Under the pieces are notes generated by a model. It had not been told where the DNA came from. It saw only the letters and a program-made list of their open reading frames with translations, and did not search any database. The translations under genes and the position numbers were made by a program. From positions 1 through 64,000 of the forward strand of contig NZ_JAEIOJ010000004.1 of NCBI RefSeq assembly GCF_016464305.1: a stretch of 64,000 nucleotides of DNA. The letters are read 5' to 3'. Origin of the DNA: Umezawaea beigongshangensis (GTDB lineage Bacteria > Actinomycetota > Actinomycetes > Mycobacteriales > Pseudonocardiaceae). The stretch's first letter is position 1. Each line of letters starts with the position of its first letter. Positions 17,495-28,275 of the stretch are shown piece after piece.

Positions 17495-18394
17495 TCAGAG
17501 CGTGCCCCAGGTCCGCGCGCGGGCCAGCAGGTGCTCGTGGACGAGGGCCGTGGCCGGGTCGGCGAGCCCGCCGGACCGCACGGCCAGGTAGATCGTGTTC
17601 AGCGGGGGCACCTGCGCCTCGTGCAGCACGTCGAGCGCGCCGGTCGCCACGACGGGGTCGGCGTAGTAGCGGGGGAGCACCGAGACACCCGCACCGGCCA
17701 CGACGACGGCGAGCACCGCGCGCAGGTCGGGCACCACCACGGACACCGGGTTGGGCGGACGGCGGCCGAACTCCGAGCGCCAGTACCGCCGCACGATCGG
17801 CAGGTCCTCGGCGTAGGCGACGAGCGGCAGGTGCGCGAGCGCCTTCACCGGCTCGGCGGCCAGCTGGACGGGGTCGACGGTCGCGGCCAGCGCGGGCGGC
17901 CCCACCAGCAGGAACTCCTCGTCCACGAGCGGCGTCGCGGCCACCGTCCGGTCGGTGGGCCTGATCGCCGACACCACCAGGTCGAGCCGGCGTTCGGTCA
18001 GCGCGGTGAGGAGGTCCTGCGCGAGGCCGTGCACGACCCGCAGCCGCAGGCCGCGCGCCGCCAGCGGGGCGAGCGCGGGCAGCACGCGCGCCGCGAGGAT
18101 CTCGGCGGGCCCGCCGAGCCGGACCGTGCCCGACGGACCGGCGGTGTCGGCGGCCAGCGCGGACCGCAGCTGGTCCAGGTGGGGACCCACCCGGCGGGCG
18201 AGGTCGTTCCCGCGGGCGGTGGGAACGGCGCCGCGGCTCGTGCGGGTGAACAGCGGCTCGCCGAGCCGCCGCTCCAGCCGGGCGAGCTGCCCGGAGACGG
18301 CGGGCTGGGTGAGCCCGCGCCGCTCGGCCGCCGCCGTGAGCGAGCCGGAGCGGTGCACCTCCAGGAACGTCGCCAGCAGGTCCAGGTCCTGCAC
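17495..18394 (-). CDS. LysR-family transcriptional regulator
   Basis: A 299-residue LTTR. The N-terminal winged helix (LDLLATFLEVHRSGSLTAAA and TQPAVSGQLARLERRLGEPL) is followed by a two-lobed effector domain. GTG 18394 is the start: GGAGG sits 5 nt upstream, and the HTH would otherwise begin too far into the protein. It is divergent from the DJ-1/PfpI gene at 18505, the usual arrangement for an LTTR and its target. The effector is unknown. Confidence 0.88.
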   Translation of the reverse strand: MQDLDLLATFLEVHRSGSLTAAAERRGLTQPAVSGQLARLERRLGEPLFTRTSRGAVPTARGNDLARRVGPHLDQLRSALAADTAGPSGTVRLGGPAEILAARVLPALAPLAARGLRLRVVHGLAQDLLTALTERRLDLVVSAIRPTDRTVAATPLVDEEFLLVGPPALAATVDPVQLAAEPVKALAHLPLVAYAEDLPIVRRYWRSEFGRRPPNPVSVVVPDLRAVLAVVVAGAGVSVLPRYYADPVVATGALDVLHEAQVPPLNTIYLAVRSGGLADPATALVHEHLLARARTWGTL

Positions 18395-18504
18395 GCAAAC
18401 CTCCAGCCATAAGCAACGTGATGGGCTGGTGGAATCTACTGGATGAAAGGCGATGGCCGAGGAGTTGATCGGAGCACCACGCACGAACGACGACAGGAGC
18501 TGTG

Positions 18505-19209
18505 ATGACGAAGGTGCTGATGATCGTGTCCGCCGCCGACTCGCTGGAGCTGGCCGACGGCACCGCCCACCCCACGGGGTTCTGGGCCGAGGAGCTGGCG
18601 GCGTCGCACGAGCTGCTGCGCGCGGCCGGTGCCGAGGTGGACGTCGCCACCCCCGGCGGCGCGCAGCCGACGGTCGACCCGATCAGCCTCGACGAGCGCG
18701 GCGGCGTGAGCGAGGCCGACGCGGAGCGGTTCCGCCGCTACCTCGACTCGATCGCCACCGAGCTGGCCGCGCCCCTGTCGCTGGCCGACGTGACGATCGA
18801 CGACTACGACGCCGTGTACGTGCCGGGCGGGCACGGCCCGATGGCGGACCTCGCGCGCGACGCCGACACCGGCCGCCTGCTGCGCGCCGCCGACGCGCGC
18901 GGCTCGGTCGTGGCCGTCCTGTGCCACGGTCCGGCGGCGCTGCTGAGCACCGTCGACGCCGACGGGACGTTCGCCTTCGCCGGTCGGCGCGTCACCGCGT
19001 TCACCGACGTCGAGGAGCAGCAGGGCGGCCTGGGTGAGCGGTCGCCGTACCTGGTGGAGTCGCGGCTGCGCGAGCTGGGCGCCGTGATCGAGTCCGGTGA
19101 GCCGTGGACCAGCACCGTCGTGGTGGACGGCACCCTGATCAGCGGGCAGAACCCGCAGTCCAGCAGGGCCACCGCCGAGGCCGTGCTGGCGGCGCTGCGC
19201 GTGGCCTGA
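18505..19209 (+). CDS. DJ-1/PfpI (Hsp31-like) glutamine-amidotransferase-fold protein
   Basis: A 234-residue cytosolic protein of the DJ-1/PfpI superfamily. The nucleophile elbow VLCHGPAAL has Cys140-His141, VPGGHGPMADL precedes it, and Glu30 (FWAEE) could be the acidic partner as in Hsp31. Members act as glyoxalase III, deglycase or stress chaperone; which applies here cannot be told. AGGAG lies 7 nt before ATG 18505. The divergent LysR gene is the likely regulator. Confidence 0.87.
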   Translation: MTKVLMIVSAADSLELADGTAHPTGFWAEELAASHELLRAAGAEVDVATPGGAQPTVDPISLDERGGVSEADAERFRRYLDSIATELAAPLSLADVTIDDYDAVYVPGGHGPMADLARDADTGRLLRAADARGSVVAVLCHGPAALLSTVDADGTFAFAGRRVTAFTDVEEQQGGLGERSPYLVESRLRELGAVIESGEPWTSTVVVDGTLISGQNPQSSRATAEAVLAALRVA

Positions 19210-19254
19210 CGGCCGTTCGCGGTCTGGTCGCCGCACCGGTGGTCGTGATGAGGT

Positions 19255-20058
19255 GTGGGGGTGACGGGGGAGAGCGGTGAGCGGACGGCGGGGCCGGTGC
19301 CCGTGGGCGAGATCGTCGGCGGGTGGCTCCGCTCGTGGGACCGCGACGCCCTCCTCGGGTACGTCCTCGTCCTCGCCCCGGTCCTCGTGGGCCTCGTGAA
19401 GCTGCTGTCCTTCGCGCGCTGGGACCCGGACAACGTGCGGGTGGTCGCCCGCACCCTCGACCTCGCCTCCATCACCACGATCGTCGTGCTGCCGGTGCTC
19501 CCGCTGCTGCTGCTCGTGGTCGCGGCCTTCGTGCTCAACCGGCTCCTGGTCGGTGGTGCGGGCAACCGCGCGCTGGCGGCCGTGGCCGCGGCGTTCGCAC
19601 TGGTGGCGTTCTTCGCCGTGCCCCCGCTGCACTTCAGCGCCGTGCTCCTCGAACTGCTCTGGTTCACCACCGTGGTCGTGGCCCGGCGGCGGGGTGAGGA
19701 CAGCACCGACCACGGCGCCCCGCTCATCCGCGTCGCCGGGGCCGCGCTCGTCGTGCTGGCCCTGAGCTTGACGACGACCGCCGCGTGGCTGCCGTCGGAG
19801 GTGATCATCCGCGCGGACGGGACCCGCGACATCGGGTACGTGCTCGAAGCGGGTGACCACGACCTGACGATGATGAACGCGCGGACCGGCACGGCGGAGA
19901 TCCTCCGCCAGGACGACGTGCGCAAGCGCGTCCTGTGCCGCGCCGGTTCCCACCCGGCGATCGACCTGCTGACCAAGAACACGGCGTTCGGCCACGTCGT
20001 GCACGGTTCGCCGCAGCGGTTCACGACGTGCTTCGAGCTGTCGCGAACCGACTCCTGA
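19255..20058 (+). CDS. Integral membrane protein of unknown function
   Basis: A 267-residue protein I do not recognise. Five or more hydrophobic segments lie between residues about 35 and 185 (GYVLVLAPVLVGLVKLLSF, ITTIVVLPVLPLLLLVVAAF). A C-terminal domain of about 80 residues then carries two cysteines (RVLCRAGSH and RFTTCFELS) and is probably extracytoplasmic. GTG 19255 is the first plausible start after the DJ-1 gene, 45 bp downstream. It converges on the GNAT gene. Confidence 0.6.
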   Translation: MGVTGESGERTAGPVPVGEIVGGWLRSWDRDALLGYVLVLAPVLVGLVKLLSFARWDPDNVRVVARTLDLASITTIVVLPVLPLLLLVVAAFVLNRLLVGGAGNRALAAVAAAFALVAFFAVPPLHFSAVLLELLWFTTVVVARRRGEDSTDHGAPLIRVAGAALVVLALSLTTTAAWLPSEVIIRADGTRDIGYVLEAGDHDLTMMNARTGTAEILRQDDVRKRVLCRAGSHPAIDLLTKNTAFGHVVHGSPQRFTTCFELSRTDS

Positions 20059-20071
20059 CCGCTCGCCCGCG

Positions 20072-20623
20072 TCAGGGCCGGATCGTCGCGTGGAGCAGCA
20101 TGTCGCGCCGGGTGCCGCCGATCTCCTGGTGGCTGCGCAGCAGTCCCTCCCGCTGGTAACCGGCGGCCTCCGCGACGCGGATCGAGCCGGTGTTCCACGG
20201 CTCGACGTAGAGCTCGATCCGGTGCAGGTCAGGGATCGTCCAGGCGAACGCGGTCAGCGCCCGCAGGGCGTTGCTGGCGAACCCGCGCCCCCGGTGCGCG
20301 GGGGAGACCGAGTACCCCGCCGTCGCCCGGCCCGCCGGGAGGTCCCGCAACCAGAGCCCGATCGCGCCGACGGCCCGGCCGGACGCGGCGTCGGCCACGG
20401 CGAAGGAGAACCCGGCACCCTCGGCGAGCCGCCCCCGCTGCCGGTGGACCCACGCCAGGGCCTCCTCGTCCGTGGGGAACGCGGGCAGCGTGCCGATGAG
20501 GGGGACGTAGGGGTCGGCCCCCGACTCGACGGCGAGGTGCACGTCCTCGTCGGTGAACTCCCGCAGCACGACCGGACCGCGGGCGGGCGGTGTGCTGGGC
20601 CAGGGCGGCAGCGGAACGGTCAT
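20072..20623 (-). CDS. GNAT-family N-acetyltransferase (RimJ/RimL-like)
   Basis: A 183-residue acetyltransferase. The acetyl-CoA loop is SPAHRGRGFASNALRALTAF near residue 108, preceded by the AGYSV strand and followed by the YVEPWNTGSIRVAEAAGYQ region typical of RimJ/RimL-like enzymes. The acceptor may be a protein N-terminus, an amino acid or a drug. GACGAT ends 6 nt before the ATG, so a leaderless start is possible. Confidence 0.83.
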   Translation of the reverse strand: MTVPLPPWPSTPPARGPVVLREFTDEDVHLAVESGADPYVPLIGTLPAFPTDEEALAWVHRQRGRLAEGAGFSFAVADAASGRAVGAIGLWLRDLPAGRATAGYSVSPAHRGRGFASNALRALTAFAWTIPDLHRIELYVEPWNTGSIRVAEAAGYQREGLLRSHQEIGGTRRDMLLHATIRP

Positions 20624-20779
20624 CCGGTGATCGTCCCCCGGCCCCGGCGCCCGGTACCAGCGATTTCACCGGCTTCGCGGAGTCGCGTGCGCGTCGTGCC
20701 CCGGCCGGGTTCGCCCGGCGGCCGATCGGTGAGCGGGTCCGGCCGCGCCGGCAGACGCGCGGGCCAGAACCGGCGCCGG

Positions 20780-22213
20780 TCAGAACTGGTAGTACAGGAA
20801 CGGGCTGAAGGTGCCGCTGGCCACCAGGATCGCGGCGTAGAGCAGGCCCACCGTCATCACCGACACGCGCAGCACGGTCGCCGTGGTCGCTCGGGACGAC
20901 TCCAGGAACGGGCCCGTCACCGGGGTCGTCGGGAGGAACAGCACGCCCAGCGCGGCCAGCAGGAGCACGACGCGCTGGTTCGTGGCCGCCGCGGACACCG
21001 TCTCGGTCAGGCCGTCCAGGTCGATCACCAGCATGTGGCCGATCACCGTGAACGCCGTGCCCAGGTCCGGTGAGCGGAAGAAGACCCAGCCGACCACCAC
21101 CAGCAGCATCGTCAGGACCCGGCGGCCGACGACGGCGGCGCGCGACGACGGGACGGTGTCCCAGCCCCTGGCGCGTTCGACCACCAGCAGGGCGCCGTGG
21201 AACAGGCCCCACACCAGGAACGTCCAGTTCGCGCCGTGCCAGAAGCCCGTCAGCACGAACACGATCCCGAGGTTCCGGTACGTCCTCGCCACGCCGCGCC
21301 GGTTGCCGCCCAGCGGGATGTAGACGTAGTCGCGGAACCAGCGCGACAGCGACATGTGCCAGCGGCGCCAGAAGTCGGTGATCGTCACCGACGAGTACGG
21401 CCTGGCGAAGTTCTCCGGCAGCCGGAAGCCCAGCATCCGTCCCAGGCCGATCGCCATGTCCGAGTAGCCGGAGAAGTCGAAGTACAGCTGGAGGGTGTAG
21501 CCGATCGCCCCGAGCCACGCGATGCCGAACGTCATCTCGTCCGACGGGGTCGCGAAGCACGCGTCGACCAGCGGCGCGATCGAGTCCGCGACGACGACCT
21601 TCTTGCACAGGCCCAGCGCGAAGCGCGGGAAGCCCGCCGCGACGTCGTCCAGGCGGTGCGTGCGCTGCTGCGGGAGCTGGTCGGCGATCTCCCGGAAGCG
21701 CACGATCGGACCGGCCACGAGCTGCGGGAACATCGCGATGTAGGCGATGAACGACACCGGGTCGCGCAGCGCCACGCGTTCGCCGCGGTAGACGTCCACC
21801 ACGTAGGAGATGTGGTGGAACGTGTAGAACGAGATGCCGATCGGCAGCGCCAGGTGCACCACGGCCAGGTCCGCGCCGAGCACCGACGCGATGTTCGCGA
21901 GCTGCTGCGTGGCGAACCCCGCGTACTTCCACACCACGAGCACCGCGAGGTCGAACGTGACCGCGCCGATCAGCAGCTTGCGGCGCAGCGCGGTCGAGCC
22001 GCCGGTCGCCGAGGGCTCCAGGCGCGGCCCGACGAGGTAGTTGACGACCATGCACGCGAGCAGCAGGAGCGTGGTGGCCCCGGCGCCGCTCGCGTAGAAC
22101 GCCAGGCTCGCCACGGCGACCACGCCGTTGCGCCAGCCGCGCGGGGCCGCCAGCAGCGCGACCAGCACGACGGGCATGAAGAACCACAGGAACAGCGGCG
22201 TGGCGAAGGACAT
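20780..22213 (-). CDS. MBOAT-family O-acyltransferase (AlgI-like)
   Basis: A 477-residue polytopic membrane protein of the AlgI/DltB type that moves an acyl group across or onto a cell-surface polymer. Conserved regions are PIGISFYTFHHISYVVDVY, FPQLVAGPIVRF, LQLYFDFSGYSDMAIGLGRM, FWRRWHMSLSRWFRDYVYIP and the catalytic His326 in GFWHGANW. Length and motif order fit the family. No AlgJ/AlgX-like SGNH partner or polysaccharide locus lies within this window, so its acceptor is unknown. Confidence 0.9.
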   Translation of the reverse strand: MSFATPLFLWFFMPVVLVALLAAPRGWRNGVVAVASLAFYASGAGATTLLLLACMVVNYLVGPRLEPSATGGSTALRRKLLIGAVTFDLAVLVVWKYAGFATQQLANIASVLGADLAVVHLALPIGISFYTFHHISYVVDVYRGERVALRDPVSFIAYIAMFPQLVAGPIVRFREIADQLPQQRTHRLDDVAAGFPRFALGLCKKVVVADSIAPLVDACFATPSDEMTFGIAWLGAIGYTLQLYFDFSGYSDMAIGLGRMLGFRLPENFARPYSSVTITDFWRRWHMSLSRWFRDYVYIPLGGNRRGVARTYRNLGIVFVLTGFWHGANWTFLVWGLFHGALLVVERARGWDTVPSSRAAVVGRRVLTMLLVVVGWVFFRSPDLGTAFTVIGHMLVIDLDGLTETVSAAATNQRVVLLLAALGVLFLPTTPVTGPFLESSRATTATVLRVSVMTVGLLYAAILVASGTFSPFLYYQF

Positions 22214-22260
22214 GGACGTGGGGCCTGTCGTCGTCGGGGGGATCCGACACGGGACCTTAG

Positions 22261-22334
22261 CGTCCCGCCCGCCACGACCGTGAGGGATCGCGCGTGCTCG
22301 TGCACGTCACGCCGGTCACGGTCGTGGCGGGACG
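22261..22334. terminator. Long hairpin downstream of rlmB
   Basis: The 19-base right arm (22316-22334) pairs with 22261-22283 across a 4-nt bulge; 14 bp are continuous. It lies directly after the rlmB stop and before the MBOAT promoter region on the same strand. Confidence 0.65.
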
Positions 22335-22336
22335 TG

Positions 22337-23305
22337 TCAGGTGCGGACGTCCAGCCGGCGACGGCGCGCGACCTCGGCCAGCACCACACCGGCCGCCACG
22401 GAGGCGTTGAGCGACTCCACGCCCGCCGACATGGGGATCGACACCGTCTGGTCGCACGTCTCGCGCACGAGCCGGGACAGGCCGCGGCCCTCGGAGCCCA
22501 CGACCACCACGAGCGGCCCGGTGGCCAGTTCGAGGCCGTCGATGTCCACGTCGCCGTCCGCGTCCAGGCCGACGATCATCAGGCCCTGCTCGGCCCACTC
22601 CTTGAGCGTCCGGGTCAGGTTCGTCGCGATGGCGATCGGAATCCGCGCCGCGGTGCCGGCGCTGCTGCGCCACGCCACGGCCGTCATCGACGCGCTGCGC
22701 CGCTGCGGCAGCAGCACGCCCTGCGCGCCGAACGCGGCGGCCGAGCGGATCACCGCGCCGAGGTTGCGCGGGTCGGTGACCCCGTCCAGCGCCACCAGCA
22801 GCGGCGGCGTCCCGGCCTCGCGCGCGACGTCCAGCAGCTCGCTCGGGTGGCTGTACTCGTAGGGCGGCACCTGGAGTCCGAGGCCCTGGTGCATCGCGCC
22901 GCCGGTGATCCGGTCCAGCTCCGTGCGCTGCACCTCCAGCACCGAGATGCCCCGGTCGGCGGCCAGCCGCACGGACTCGGCCACGCGGTCGTCGGCGTCG
23001 ATGCCCAGCGCCACGTACAGCGCCGTGGCGGGGGTGCCCGCGCGCAGGCACTCCACGACGGGGTTGCGCCCGGCGACGGTCTCCGGCGCGTTCTCCGCCT
23101 GCTTCCGCCGCTGCTGGCGCGCCTGGTCGGTCTTCGCGACGGCGTTCGCGCGGCGGTACGCCGGGTGGTTGGGGCGCTCGGAGGCCTTCGGGGTCGGCCC
23201 CCTGCCCTCCAGGCCCTTGGACTTCTGGCCGCCGGAACCGACGACCGCGCCCTTCTTGGAGCCGGTCTTGCGCATAGCGCCCTTGCGCTTGGAATTGCCC
23301 GCCAC
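22337..23305 (-). CDS. rlmB: 23S rRNA (guanosine-2'-O)-methyltransferase, RlmB/TrmH family
   Basis: A 322-residue SPOUT methyltransferase for rRNA, close to M. tuberculosis Rv3579c over its length. The N-terminal 70 residues are a basic RNA-binding tail ([17 protein letters not shown]), then a ribosomal L30-like substrate-binding domain ([16 protein letters not shown]), then the knotted SAM domain with [35 protein letters not shown] and [21 protein letters not shown] 23305 lies 2 bp after the cysS stop, so the two are coupled. rRNA rather than tRNA as substrate is inferred from the family. Confidence 0.9.
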   Translation of the reverse strand: MAGNSKRKGAMRKTGSKKGAVVGSGGQKSKGLEGRGPTPKASERPNHPAYRRANAVAKTDQARQQRRKQAENAPETVAGRNPVVECLRAGTPATALYVALGIDADDRVAESVRLAADRGISVLEVQRTELDRITGGAMHQGLGLQVPPYEYSHPSELLDVAREAGTPPLLVALDGVTDPRNLGAVIRSAAAFGAQGVLLPQRRSASMTAVAWRSSAGTAARIPIAIATNLTRTLKEWAEQGLMIVGLDADGDVDIDGLELATGPLVVVVGSEGRGLSRLVRETCDQTVSIPMSAGVESLNASVAAGVVLAEVARRRRLDVRT

Positions 23306-23307
23306 GC

Positions 23308-24702
<1,395 letters not shown>

Positions 24703-24708
24703 GCGAAG

Positions 24709-24714
24709 ATGGTA
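24709..24714 (-). promoter_or_regulatory. -10 hexamer of a leaderless cysS promoter
   Basis: TACCAT on the minus strand, followed by 6 nt and the GTG start of cysS. No Shine-Dalgarno lies between. Confidence 0.55.
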
Positions 24715-24746
24715 CGGGCGCGACGCCCTCCGTGTTCGCCCGGCTG

Positions 24747-25391
24747 CTACCGGTCGAGCAGTTCGTGCTCCCGGAGCACCGTCAGCAGCGCGTCCGGACG
24801 CGTCCCCACCGCCACCGGGTCCACGAGCGCGACAGCGCAGCCGATCGCGGCCGCCCCACCGTCCGCCTCGGCGCTGTCGCCGACCATCAACGTCTCCGCC
24901 GGGTCGACGCCCAGCCGCGCGCAGGCCAGTTCGAAGATCACCGGATCGGGTTTGAGGAGACCCTCCTCGAACGACAGGACCGACGCGTCCAGGTGCTGCC
25001 GGAGGCCGTGGCGGTCGAAGACCGTGCGGACGTTCCACGCCGTGTTGCTGAGCAGGCCCACCGGCACGTCCCGCGCCGTCAGCGCCGCCAGCGCCTCCGC
25101 CGTGTCGGGGTAGGGCTCCCAGCACTCGGGGCTGCACAGCTGGTCGTAGGTCCGCTCCGCCGCCTCGGGCGTCAGGCCCGCGGTGAGCAGGGCCGACACG
25201 TTCGCCGCGCGGTGCAGGGCCGGGTCGAGGTCGCGCCGCTCCCAGGCGTCGCGCATCTCCGGCGACAGGCCCTCGGCCACGCCCACCGGCGCGGTCAGGG
25301 CGCGCATGATCGCCGACTCGGGCGGCAGGTCGGGGTGTTCGAGGCGGAACAGCGTCCCGGAGAAGTCGAAGATCACCGCTCGGATCGTCAC
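24747..25391 (-). CDS. HAD-superfamily hydrolase with DxS variant of motif I
   Basis: A 214-residue haloacid-dehalogenase-fold protein. Motif I reads FDFSGTLF, so the nucleophile Asp is present but the second Asp, the usual acid/base, is Ser. Motif II is GLLSNT, motif III has Lys in GLLKPDP and motif IV is [15 protein letters not shown] helical cap spans about residues 20-85. Phosphatase activity may be weak or different given the Ser. It lies between ispF and cysS, in the place where mycobacteria have no gene. GTG 25391 starts it. Confidence 0.8.
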   Translation of the reverse strand: MTIRAVIFDFSGTLFRLEHPDLPPESAIMRALTAPVGVAEGLSPEMRDAWERRDLDPALHRAANVSALLTAGLTPEAAERTYDQLCSPECWEPYPDTAEALAALTARDVPVGLLSNTAWNVRTVFDRHGLRQHLDASVLSFEEGLLKPDPVIFELACARLGVDPAETLMVGDSAEADGGAAAIGCAVALVDPVAVGTRPDALLTVLREHELLDR

Positions 25392-25443
25392 AGCGGGAAC
25401 TCCGGGGGGCGACGCGCGGCGGTGACCGGAGAAGCGATCTCCG

Positions 25444-25926
25444 TCATCCCGGCACGACCAGAGCGGTCGCCACGGCGGCGATCCCCTCGCCGCGACCGGT
25501 CAGGCCGAGCCCGTCCGTGGTCGTCCCGGACACCGACACCGGTGCGCCCAGGGCCTCGGACAGCACCCGCTGCGCCTCGTCACGGCGCTTGCCGATGCGC
25601 GGCGCGTTGCCGATGACCTGCACCGACGCGTTGCCGACGGTGAAACCGGCCTCCTCGACGCGGCGGCGCACCTCGCGCAGCATGTCCACGCCGTGCGCGC
25701 CGTCCCACCTCGGGTCGCCGGTGCCGAACACCGCGCCCAGGTCGCCCAGCCCGGCCGCGGACAGCAGCGCGTCGCACAGCGCGTGCGAGGCGACGTCCCC
25801 GTCGGAGTGCCCGGCGCAGCCGTCGGCGTCCTCCCACAGCAGGCCGGCCATCCAGCAGGCGCGACCCGGTTCGACCGGGTGGACGTCGGTGCCCGAACCG
25901 ACCCTGGGGATTCCCGCGGCCGTCAC
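25444..25926 (-). CDS. ispF: 2-C-methyl-D-erythritol 2,4-cyclodiphosphate synthase
   Basis: IspF closes the cyclodiphosphate in the MEP route to isoprenoids. The 160-residue protein has the metal motif [10 protein letters not shown] (Asp and His ligands), [19 protein letters not shown], and a C-terminal [17 protein letters not shown] that binds the cytidine moiety. It acts as a cytosolic homotrimer. GTG 25926 overlaps the ispD stop by 4 bases (GTGA), so it is co-translated with the gene for an earlier MEP step. Confidence 0.95.
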   Translation of the reverse strand: MTAAGIPRVGSGTDVHPVEPGRACWMAGLLWEDADGCAGHSDGDVASHALCDALLSAAGLGDLGAVFGTGDPRWDGAHGVDMLREVRRRVEEAGFTVGNASVQVIGNAPRIGKRRDEAQRVLSEALGAPVSVSGTTTDGLGLTGRGEGIAAVATALVVPG

Positions 25927-26615
25927 CGGCCACCTCCTGCGAACAGCGCTTCCGCGACGGCGAGGTCGAACCTGGTGGTGATCTTCATGGCGTTCTGGTG
26001 ACCCGGAACGGTCGACACGGGCACGCCCAGCCGCTCGACGAGCCCGGCGTCGTCCGTGGCGTCCCGCGCGGTGGAGTGGGCGCGGCGCAGCACGTCGGGG
26101 TCGAACCCCTGGGGCGTCTGCACGACGCGCAGGAACGACCGGTCGGGAGTGGCGATCACCACTCCCTCGGAGTTCACCTGCTTGACGGTGTCCACGACGG
26201 GCAGCACCGGGACGACGGCCCGGTGACCGGCCTCGACGGCCTCGACCACCGCGCGCACCACCTCGGGAGGGGTGAACGAGCGGGCCGCGTCGTGCACGAG
26301 CACGACCGAGACGTCCCGGACGACCCGCAGCGCGTGCTCCAGCGCCAGGCGCACGGAGTCGGAGCGCTCGGCTCCTCCGGGCACGACGTGCACCGCCCCG
26401 CCGGCCGGAGCCAGCGAGGCGGTGACGGTGCGCACCGAGTCCACGTCGGAAGGCGGAGCGGCCACGACGACGTGCCGCACGCGGCCCGAGTCGAACAGGC
26501 CGCGAACAGCGTGTGCCAGCAGTGGAGCCCCGTTGACCGGTACCAGCGCCTTGGGCGTCGTGTACCCCAGGCGCTCACCCCGGCCGGCCGCCGGCACGAG
26601 CGCGACGACACTCAC
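25923..26615 (-). CDS. ispD: 2-C-methyl-D-erythritol 4-phosphate cytidylyltransferase
   Basis: IspD couples CTP to methylerythritol phosphate in the MEP pathway. The 230-residue protein shows the nucleotide-binding start [20 protein letters not shown], the [16 protein letters not shown] metal region and [14 protein letters not shown]. It starts at GTG 26615, 29 bp after carD, and overlaps ispF by 4 bases. The order carD-ispD-ispF is the one found in mycobacteria. Confidence 0.95.
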   Translation of the reverse strand: MSVVALVPAAGRGERLGYTTPKALVPVNGAPLLAHAVRGLFDSGRVRHVVVAAPPSDVDSVRTVTASLAPAGGAVHVVPGGAERSDSVRLALEHALRVVRDVSVVLVHDAARSFTPPEVVRAVVEAVEAGHRAVVPVLPVVDTVKQVNSEGVVIATPDRSFLRVVQTPQGFDPDVLRRAHSTARDATDDAGLVERLGVPVSTVPGHQNAMKITTRFDLAVAEALFAGGGR

Positions 26616-26644
26616 GTCCGCGGTCCGCGTGGAGTCGTCGTCGG

Positions 26645-27133
26645 TCAGGACGCGGTGGCGAGGACTTCGTCGAGGAGGACCTCGGCCTTGTCCTCGTCGG
26701 TGCCCTCGGCCAGTGCCAGTTCGCTGACCAGTATCTGCCGCGCCTTAGCCAGCATCCGCTTCTCGCCCGCGGACAGCCCGCGGTCCTTCTCGCGCCGCCA
26801 GAGGTCGCGCACCACTTCGGCCACCTTGTTCACATCGCCGGAGGCGAGCTTCTCGAGGTTGGCCTTGTAGCGCCGGGACCAGTTGGTGGGCTCCTCCGTG
26901 TGGGGAGCGCGCAAGACCTCGAAGACGCGGTCGAGTCCCTCTTGGCCGACGACGTCGCGCACGCCCACGATCTCGGCGTTGTCAGCGGGAACCCGAACCG
27001 TGAGGTCACCCTGAGCGACCTTGAGGACGAGGTACTTCTTCTCCTCGCCCTTGATCACACGGGTCTCGATCGCTTCGATGAGAGCGGCACCGTGGTGCGG
27101 GTAGACGACGGTCTCTCCGACCTTGAAAACCAT
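26645..27133 (-). CDS. carD: CarD RNA-polymerase-binding transcription factor
   Basis: CarD binds the RNA polymerase beta subunit and stabilises open complexes at promoters, including those for rRNA. The protein has 162 residues, the length of mycobacterial CarD. The Tudor-like RNAP-interaction domain ([20 protein letters not shown] to about residue 60) is followed by the helical DNA-binding domain with the conserved Trp in [15 protein letters not shown]. It is the first gene of the leftward carD-ispD-ispF unit. An extended -10 (TGTTAGGAT) lies 28 bp upstream of ATG 27133. Confidence 0.96.
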   Translation of the reverse strand: MVFKVGETVVYPHHGAALIEAIETRVIKGEEKKYLVLKVAQGDLTVRVPADNAEIVGVRDVVGQEGLDRVFEVLRAPHTEEPTNWSRRYKANLEKLASGDVNKVAEVVRDLWRREKDRGLSAGEKRMLAKARQILVSELALAEGTDEDKAEVLLDEVLATAS

Positions 27134-27462
27134 GTGTCCTCTGCCCCTTTCGCTAACCCCATCCTAACACGGCGGGCAATCCCCTCACCGGCCTCAGGAG
27201 ATCCGTAAGCGCTGGTCAGGGCCATGCGGGGGGTTGACAAACCACCTGTTCGCGTGCAACACCTATGCTCGGCGACCGCGCCGTCCCGATCCACTCGCGG
27301 TGCCGCGCGCCCGTCTCGCCCGCGGTGGTGACCCCCGATCGCACCACCACGTTTCGTGCGTTTTCCCCTTCCCGGTTAGGCTCCAGCACCGGTGGTCGCA
27401 CCCCGCGTCAGCGCGGGGGCGATCTTCCTCAAGCCCGGTACACCAGGAAGGACCCTGCAGCC
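27134..27462. other. 329-bp divergent promoter region carD / lpqE
   Basis: No gene is seen here. It holds the carD extended -10 (27161-27169, minus strand). On the plus strand there is a TTGACA at 27234-27239 with no -10 at normal spacing, a TATGCT at 27264-27269, and a TAGGCT at 27377-27382 that is the nearest candidate -10 for the lipoprotein gene. Confidence 0.5.
27161..27169 (-). promoter_or_regulatory. Extended -10 of the carD promoter
   Basis: TGTTAGGAT on the minus strand (TG motif, one base, then TAGGAT), 28 bp upstream of the carD start codon. No good -35 is visible, consistent with an extended -10 promoter. Confidence 0.5.
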
Positions 27463-28260
27463 GTGAGCCGCGCACAGCAGATCTTTCGAGCGCCTCGCCG
27501 CTCGGCCGTCACTCTCGCCCTGGCGGCCGGGCTCGGCATCGCAGCAGCCGGTTGCAGCGCCGGGCAGGTGACCCAGACCGACACCCAGGTGGCCGCGGTG
27601 AACGGCGCCAGCGGCGACGTCGGCGAGATCGCCGTCCGCGACGCCCAGCTCCAGTTCCCGGACGGCGAGCACGGCTACGAGTCGGGCGACGACGCCCCGC
27701 TGGTCGTGACGATCGTCAACAACGGCGCCGACGAGGACCAGCTCGTCTCCATCAGGACGAGCGCGGCGGGCGAGGTGGCCACCGACGGCGACACGTCGCT
27801 GGAGCCCTGGACCGCCCTCGTCTCCGCCGCCGTGGAGGGGTCGAAGGGGTCGTCCTCCCCCGCCCCGTCCGCCACCGGCTCGTCGTCGGTGAGCCCCACG
27901 TCGGGCAGCCCCTCGTCGGGCAACCCCTCGTCGGCGGCCCCGTCCTCCAGCGGCTCCCCGTCGTCCACCGGCGCCCCCTCCTCGGGCTCGCAGGAGTCGG
28001 AGAACCCGTCCGTGGCGGGCATCCCGGACCAGTCGATCTCGAACCCGCCCACCGACAGGTCGTCCGGCAGGCCCACGTCGGAGGCCGAGCCGCGCGAGGT
28101 GGGGAAGGTCACGATCACGCTGCGCGGCATCACCGAGCAGCTCCGCTCCGGTCAGACCGTCGAGGTCACCTTCGTGTTCGAGAAGGCCGGTTCGCTGACC
28201 CTCACCGTGCCGCTGGCCCCGTCGGCCGAGCCGCGCCACGACGAGGAGTCCGGCCACTAG
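27463..28260 (+). CDS. lpqE: LpqE-like lipoprotein with Ser/Pro-rich insertion
   Basis: A 265-residue putative lipoprotein in the chromosomal position of mycobacterial lpqE, between carD and radA. The signal peptide ends in a lipobox (GIAAAGC, Cys about 33). A beta-rich domain follows (VRDAQLQFPDGEHGY, PLVVTIVNNGADEDQLVSI), then a low-complexity Ser/Pro/Gly stretch (about residues 128-185) splitting it from its last strands (VTITLRGITEQLRSGQTVEV). GTG 27463 lies after AGGAAGGA and gives a normal signal peptide. Its role is unknown. The insertion is longer than I would expect for the family. Confidence 0.75.
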   Translation: MSRAQQIFRAPRRSAVTLALAAGLGIAAAGCSAGQVTQTDTQVAAVNGASGDVGEIAVRDAQLQFPDGEHGYESGDDAPLVVTIVNNGADEDQLVSIRTSAAGEVATDGDTSLEPWTALVSAAVEGSKGSSSPAPSATGSSSVSPTSGSPSSGNPSSAAPSSSGSPSSTGAPSSGSQESENPSVAGIPDQSISNPPTDRSSGRPTSEAEPREVGKVTITLRGITEQLRSGQTVEVTFVFEKAGSLTLTVPLAPSAEPRHDEESGH

Positions 28261-28275
28261 GACCCCGCAGCACCC

